The translations under genes and the position numbers were made by a program. A stretch of DNA of 21,879 nucleotides from Saccoglossus kowalevskii (taxonomy: Eukaryota > Hemichordata > Enteropneusta > Harrimaniidae): positions 110,645 to 132,523 of the forward strand of contig NW_003133378.1 of the NCBI RefSeq assembly GCF_000003605.2. The letters are read 5' to 3'. Below are positions 11,101-16,700 of this stretch, one piece after another (the stretch's first letter is position 1; each line of letters starts with the position of its first letter). A model generated the notes under the pieces. That model was not told the origin of the DNA, searched no databases, and saw only the letters and a program-made list of their open reading frames with translations.

Positions 11101-13713
11101 ATTATCTTTTCCCACAGTATTAGATGTATTGACTGCAAACCTTTTGTTTTGTGTTTAATAATGCTTGCAAGACTTTTGCCAATTGCTATTTTTATGCATA
11201 AAGTTACCTATATGTTAAATGCATTGCAATCCATCTGTGTCATTGATGAAACTATTGAAACATGCGTTACTAAAACCAGGTTTGCTTACAGAGTGCGAAA
11301 ATGCGTATAGCTTAAACCATCCATCTTTTTGTTGTCTCGGGCAAAATAAAACCATGTACTAATCTGTATAATACTCTCACTAAAGGCAGTTACAAAGTAC
11401 ATGTACTAATTTCACTTTTCTACCTCAATGTACTTATACAAATATTTCAGTTTTAGCATCTATCTAGATATCTTATTCACATCATGCAGTTAATGACATA
11501 TACCTCAAGTTAAAACAGGTGTCTCCCTGCATGACTGTAGGCTGTTTAGTTTCCACATGTCCCCCAAAAATATATTATGGCTGTGTTCAGTGAAATTAAT
11601 TATAATTTTTCTAGCAATGAGAAAATCTCCCTTTTTGTTTGACAGTCATGAACGTTTAGTTATATATCCTTACTATAATAGTACAAAATATTGGTTGCAG
11701 AATCTTTGTGTAGTCTTCATCCTAAAGTTGTCCTTTGCTTTAAATGGTTTGGGGGGGGGGGGGGATGTNNNNNNNNNNNNNNNNNNNNNNNNNNNNNNNN
11801 NNNNNNNNNNNNNNNNNNTATTCACTTCAAATCAAACCCACACTCAGGTTTCAAAATATGCACTTCAAATCAAACCCACACTCAGGTTCCAAAATATGCA
11901 CTTCAAATCAAACCCACACTCAGGTTCCAAAATATGCACTTCAAATCAAACCCACACTCAGGTTCCAAAATATGCACTTCAAATCAAACCCACACTCAGG
12001 TTCCAAAATGTGCACTTCAAATCAAACCCACACTCAGGTTCCAAAATATTCACTTCAAATCAAACCCACACTCATATTCACTTCAAATCAAACCCACACT
12101 CAGGTTTCAAAATATGCACTTCAAATCAAACCCACACTCAGGTTCCAAAATATGCACTTCAAATCAAACCCACACTCAGGTTCCAAAATATGCACTTCAA
12201 ATCAAACCCACACTCAGGTTCCAAAATATGCACTTCAAATCAAACCCACACTCAAGTTCCAAAATATGCACTTCAAATCAAACCCACACTCAGGTTCCAA
12301 AATATGCACTTCAAATCAAACCCACACTCAGGTTCCAAAATATTTGTGCCTTGCATCTATCCTACAGTTTACTCTAGCTACAAATAGTAGGAAAAGTAAC
12401 TCTAATACTAATTATTGTGCAGTAAACTAAGGAGCTGTGACTAGACCCTTTAGCTTGTTGGTCTTTTGTAAATTGCCCACTTAGCTTATTTATTGTAAAA
12501 GAATCTGCTTAGTTAACATGAAGAGGTTACACGATTTGAACATTTCAAAACAACATTTTTTTTAGTTTAAAATAGTGTTCATCAGTCATCATTTTTGTAC
12601 TAATTTTATTTTCGTCTTTTCCAGCTAGCTAAATGTACTCACTGTATTTTTATTTTTATCTAGCTGTATATGTTTCTAGATCCACAATTTGCTTTTCTGT
12701 TGGCCTTAGTTACCACCATCATCTACCTTCTTCCTGGAATGCAGACTTCTCTCACAACTAGTAAAACATCTTTGATTCATTTGTGGGGTGAGATCAAGTC
12801 AAATCATTCAGTCTCTTTCTATCCTCTATCTGGTCTCAAGATGGGACAGGGTTCAAAAATATACTGGTTTGACTGCTGATGTCAGAGTATACTATCAATC
12901 TCAAACAGATTCTCACCAGACCTTTACTAGATTTATGGCTGTAATATCTGTCAAAACTGAGGCCAATACATCCAAGTAAACTTCAATATTACATACTTGC
13001 TGGGTTAGCTGTGTTTAGCTTGCACCTGGAGCAAAATTCCAACAGCAATGCATGACTGGATTTGTCAGTGAAGAGAATAAATAACTTCAGTCAGTAAACA
13101 GTAAAATGTATATCTTCATTCAATCAGAAAAACTTGCAAAGGTCATAAATTTCAGATTGTTTTTTGGGGGGCTCAATATTGAAATGACTTTCAACTCATT
13201 TTGCCTGAAAATACAATTTAAAATACTCAGATGTTGACTGTAAATAACAAAAATAACACGGCCACTTACAGTGTCAGGGCACTATCAGGTCACTCCAATC
13301 CCTGATCTACTGGTTCAATCCAGACCTACTGGAGCTTAATTATCACTCCTTGTCAGACCATTTTGAATATATTTTATCAGCACATGTCTTCTAATTACTT
13401 CAATTATTGTGCCTTTATCAAAAGAAAATTCAAGACCTGCTGTGTTATCACCATTAGGCCTACACTTTGGGTCTAATTAACCACATTACAGAAGTTTAGT
13501 TAATATTGATAGTATTTCTCTGCAACAAATTATTTTTGAACCCTGGACAAGCATTTTCAATCAACTGGGATTTGATTTTCAAAGACTGCATGTTTTTCAG
13601 CATAAATTTATACCTAAAATGCATGATTTAGCGAAAGCATGTCTGTGAAACAGAATATCCAACACAGCAGCAGCAGCTACATTTAGATTGATATTTGCGA
13701 CAGTTGTGAACCC

Positions 13714-13780
<67 letters not shown>

Positions 13781-16700
13781 GTAGACAGACATAGACAGAC
13801 ATAGACAGACATAGACAGACATAGACAGACATAGACACGCATAGACACGCATAGACACAGACATAGACAGACAGACATAGACACAGACAGAGACAGACAG
13901 ACAGAGACAGACAGACATAGACAGACAGACAGACAGACATACAGACAGACATAGACAGACAGAATTGAATGAATGAATGAACAAACAGACGAAGGAGAGG
14001 GTACCTTTCCAAAAATTTAATTTGAAATTGTTTGGAAAAAAAATTCCTTCTCACTAAGCTCATTAGTGACAAAATAGTTCAGTGTTGTTGACTGCATTTC
14101 AATCGTAATGGTGACCAACATCACCTTTGACAAAGTTGGTCGTCTTAAAGAATTTGACAAACAAAATGCAAGTGCTTTGATACATCTAAGTAAGACCATT
14201 ATTCAAATTAGAACGTCCTCTAAGACCTAACTGACACAATGTTCACTTCATTTTATGGCAACTGCTGTTACGACAGAAGAGAAGACAGTTTTAATTTCCT
14301 TGGCATGCGCAAGACACGTTTTAAAATTCTTTCTCTGCGCTATCTCTTGGATATTCTGAATTTTACAGTTTGGGAAATTTAAGGTGAGAACTAAGAACCA
14401 CCTGTTTAGAATCCCAGTTGACTTATGCATACACCAACACACCCTTGTACTCACCACATGTGAAGGTCACATATCCATGTTTCTCTTAGATCAATGAGAT
14501 CATTCGGCAAGGGATTGATACACCCGAGGGACAGAACGACTTGAAGCGTATGCAGCTGCGCGAACTTGCTGCCCTGAACGGCACTTTACGTGATGCGGAA
14601 GCAGTAAGGTATTTCTGGACGTACTTATATTTTCTTTTTCTCCTCCCGTTTCTCCCCTTGTGTCGTCTGTGTATGTGTTTGTAGATCAATGAAATTATCA
14701 AACAGGGAATAGAGACGCCTGAAGGCCAGAATGATCTGCGCCGCATGCAACTACGGGAACTTGCCAAACTGAACGGCACTCTGCGAGAGGACGACATGAT
14801 AAGGTTCATTTGGTTTTTATTTCTTTGGTGTGCACTTTTTAGTCAGCAGTTGAATATTTATAATTTTGTTATTATCCTAACAGTGCTATAACATGAACTT
14901 GCTGTGCATGAAATGCATGCTGCAGTCTTTAGAGCAGTAGAAACCAAATTGTGTGAATATGTTTGCTGTATACAAGATTTATCTGAAAGTATCCTCTTTC
15001 CATGCCCCATTATGATTTAATTTTTTAAAGCAAGTTTAAGAGATTTATACTTGGGTCAACATATCCCTTTAATAACAGGTGGTCATATACTTGAGGATCA
15101 CCCCCTTAAAAAATGTCTAAATGATTCACCATGTGCTAGATGAGAGATAATACTGTAGCTCATAATGGAAATAAAATCGCGAAATGAGTTGCATTATTGA
15201 TTTCCACATCACTTTTAAACAAAAATGTTTACAGTATTATTTACATACCATCTATATACAATTTAAAAAAACATTCTCTTTCCCAGAGACTATGGGTCTT
15301 TTATCACTAAGCTAGGTAGTCACTAGGAAACTCCCTCGCTAGTGGCTCTCTGTGGCTTCCTAGGTCAGTTCATAAGCTTGAAGACTCTGCAAGGGAGTGT
15401 TTAAAAACTTGTGATTCTGAATTTAGTCATGTTGAAGCATGGTTCACCCTTTCACATCCAGGAAAAGAAAAATGTCCAACACTCTTTCACTCTTTTTACA
15501 ATTTCAATAAACTTTATTTTTAAGATTAAAGCCATTGTCTCTGTCCTGATAAAACATATTTGGTGTAAAAATATCTAAAATTAAGGGGTGGTCTTGTTCC
15601 CAGGGAAGTACTAGTTTATTTAACCCAATAACAACAATATGAATATAAAATGTGGCACCCACTTTTCCTTCAAAAATAGTCTTGGCAGAGGATATTTTCT
15701 GATGCATCTGATTGATCAGTTCAATGTAGGCAAAGGTTCTTATTGGCTTGTTTGAAACATACTGTTCTTTCTGATTGGATAAACTGAATGCTAATTTCTA
15801 ATTTGTTAACTTATACTAATAACATATGGCACTGTTAGGAGGAAGATATTTTACAACATCGATGTTTGTGTGGTTGTAATTCAGTTCATAATTTGAACTA
15901 TTGCATGCCATCCTTCCATCCCTAACTCCATCTTAGTTTTAAATAATTGTTTTTGCATGGCCTATCTACCATTATTTACCAGTATTTCTAGTAGAATAGT
16001 CTTTGGCATGAAATCAATTCAAAGGCATGCTTTGCAGTGTTCAAAAATTGCCAGAGAATCACGGTTTGGACTGTTAAATATTTTGAAAAGTGCATGCAAG
16101 TGCAAAAAAATCACTGGAAAATTATATCAGGTATTTAGATACTGAGATATTGAGGATTTATTTTTTTAACGACACTCGTACGAATATGGTTTCAGTTTAA
16201 AATGCTTGATGTAGGTCATTGCAAGAAGACGGACTAAATCCATATTAGGTTTGTTAAAACTAAAAAGGTAAGTTCAGTTATTGGATGTGTTGGGAAGTGG
16301 GCATTTCATTTGGAAACGTTTGTTGCATTGTTACTTTTCTGTCATCTTTGTAGAGTTATTAAATTAAAATTACTCGAAATTGTTTGTTCTTGAGACACAT
16401 GGTGATGTTATACATCTATCTTGACCTTTCATTGACATATTTACGTAATGCTGCAACATTTGACTTTTTGGTAGTGAATGTTGAATTTGTAAGGTTCACC
16501 TTTCTTGATCCAAAATGTCATCTTTTCATGAGCCTAAAACTATTTTCTTTTGCTGATCAAAATTGTTTTCTGTTATAATTTGAAATGCATTGTTGAAATG
16601 ACAGAAAAGTAGGAATGTTTTGTATCTATAAAGGACTTATTAGTAACTACTTATTTGCATATTGTTCATGCGTATTAGGTGCACCAATTGTGGAGCAAGT

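Noticed and set aside
11557-12430. Three long overlapping + strand ORFs of 228-276 residues across the gap
   Set aside because: They are produced by a stop-free 38-bp repeat read in three frames and by Ns translated as X. Not genes.
12670-12979. Open frames in intron 6 with a hydrophobic stretch
   Set aside because: No recognisable domain, no fitting acceptor/donor phases, and the frames overlap each other.
13255-13340. Possible tRNA-derived element from GGTTCAATCC
   Set aside because: Only a B-box-like T-loop is present. No A box, acceptor stem or anticodon arm could be built.
13597-14072. - strand ORFs rich in Ser-Val-Cys-Leu repeats
   Set aside because: They are translations of the GACA microsatellite in several frames, without a start context or homology.
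14486-14809. - strand ORF of 107 residues with an internal repeat
   Set aside because: It is antisense to the two QUA2 exons; its internal repeat reflects the exon duplication.
14804-16678. A third QUA2 exon copy in intron 8
   Set aside because: I looked for a RELA-LNGT-like coding stretch and found none.
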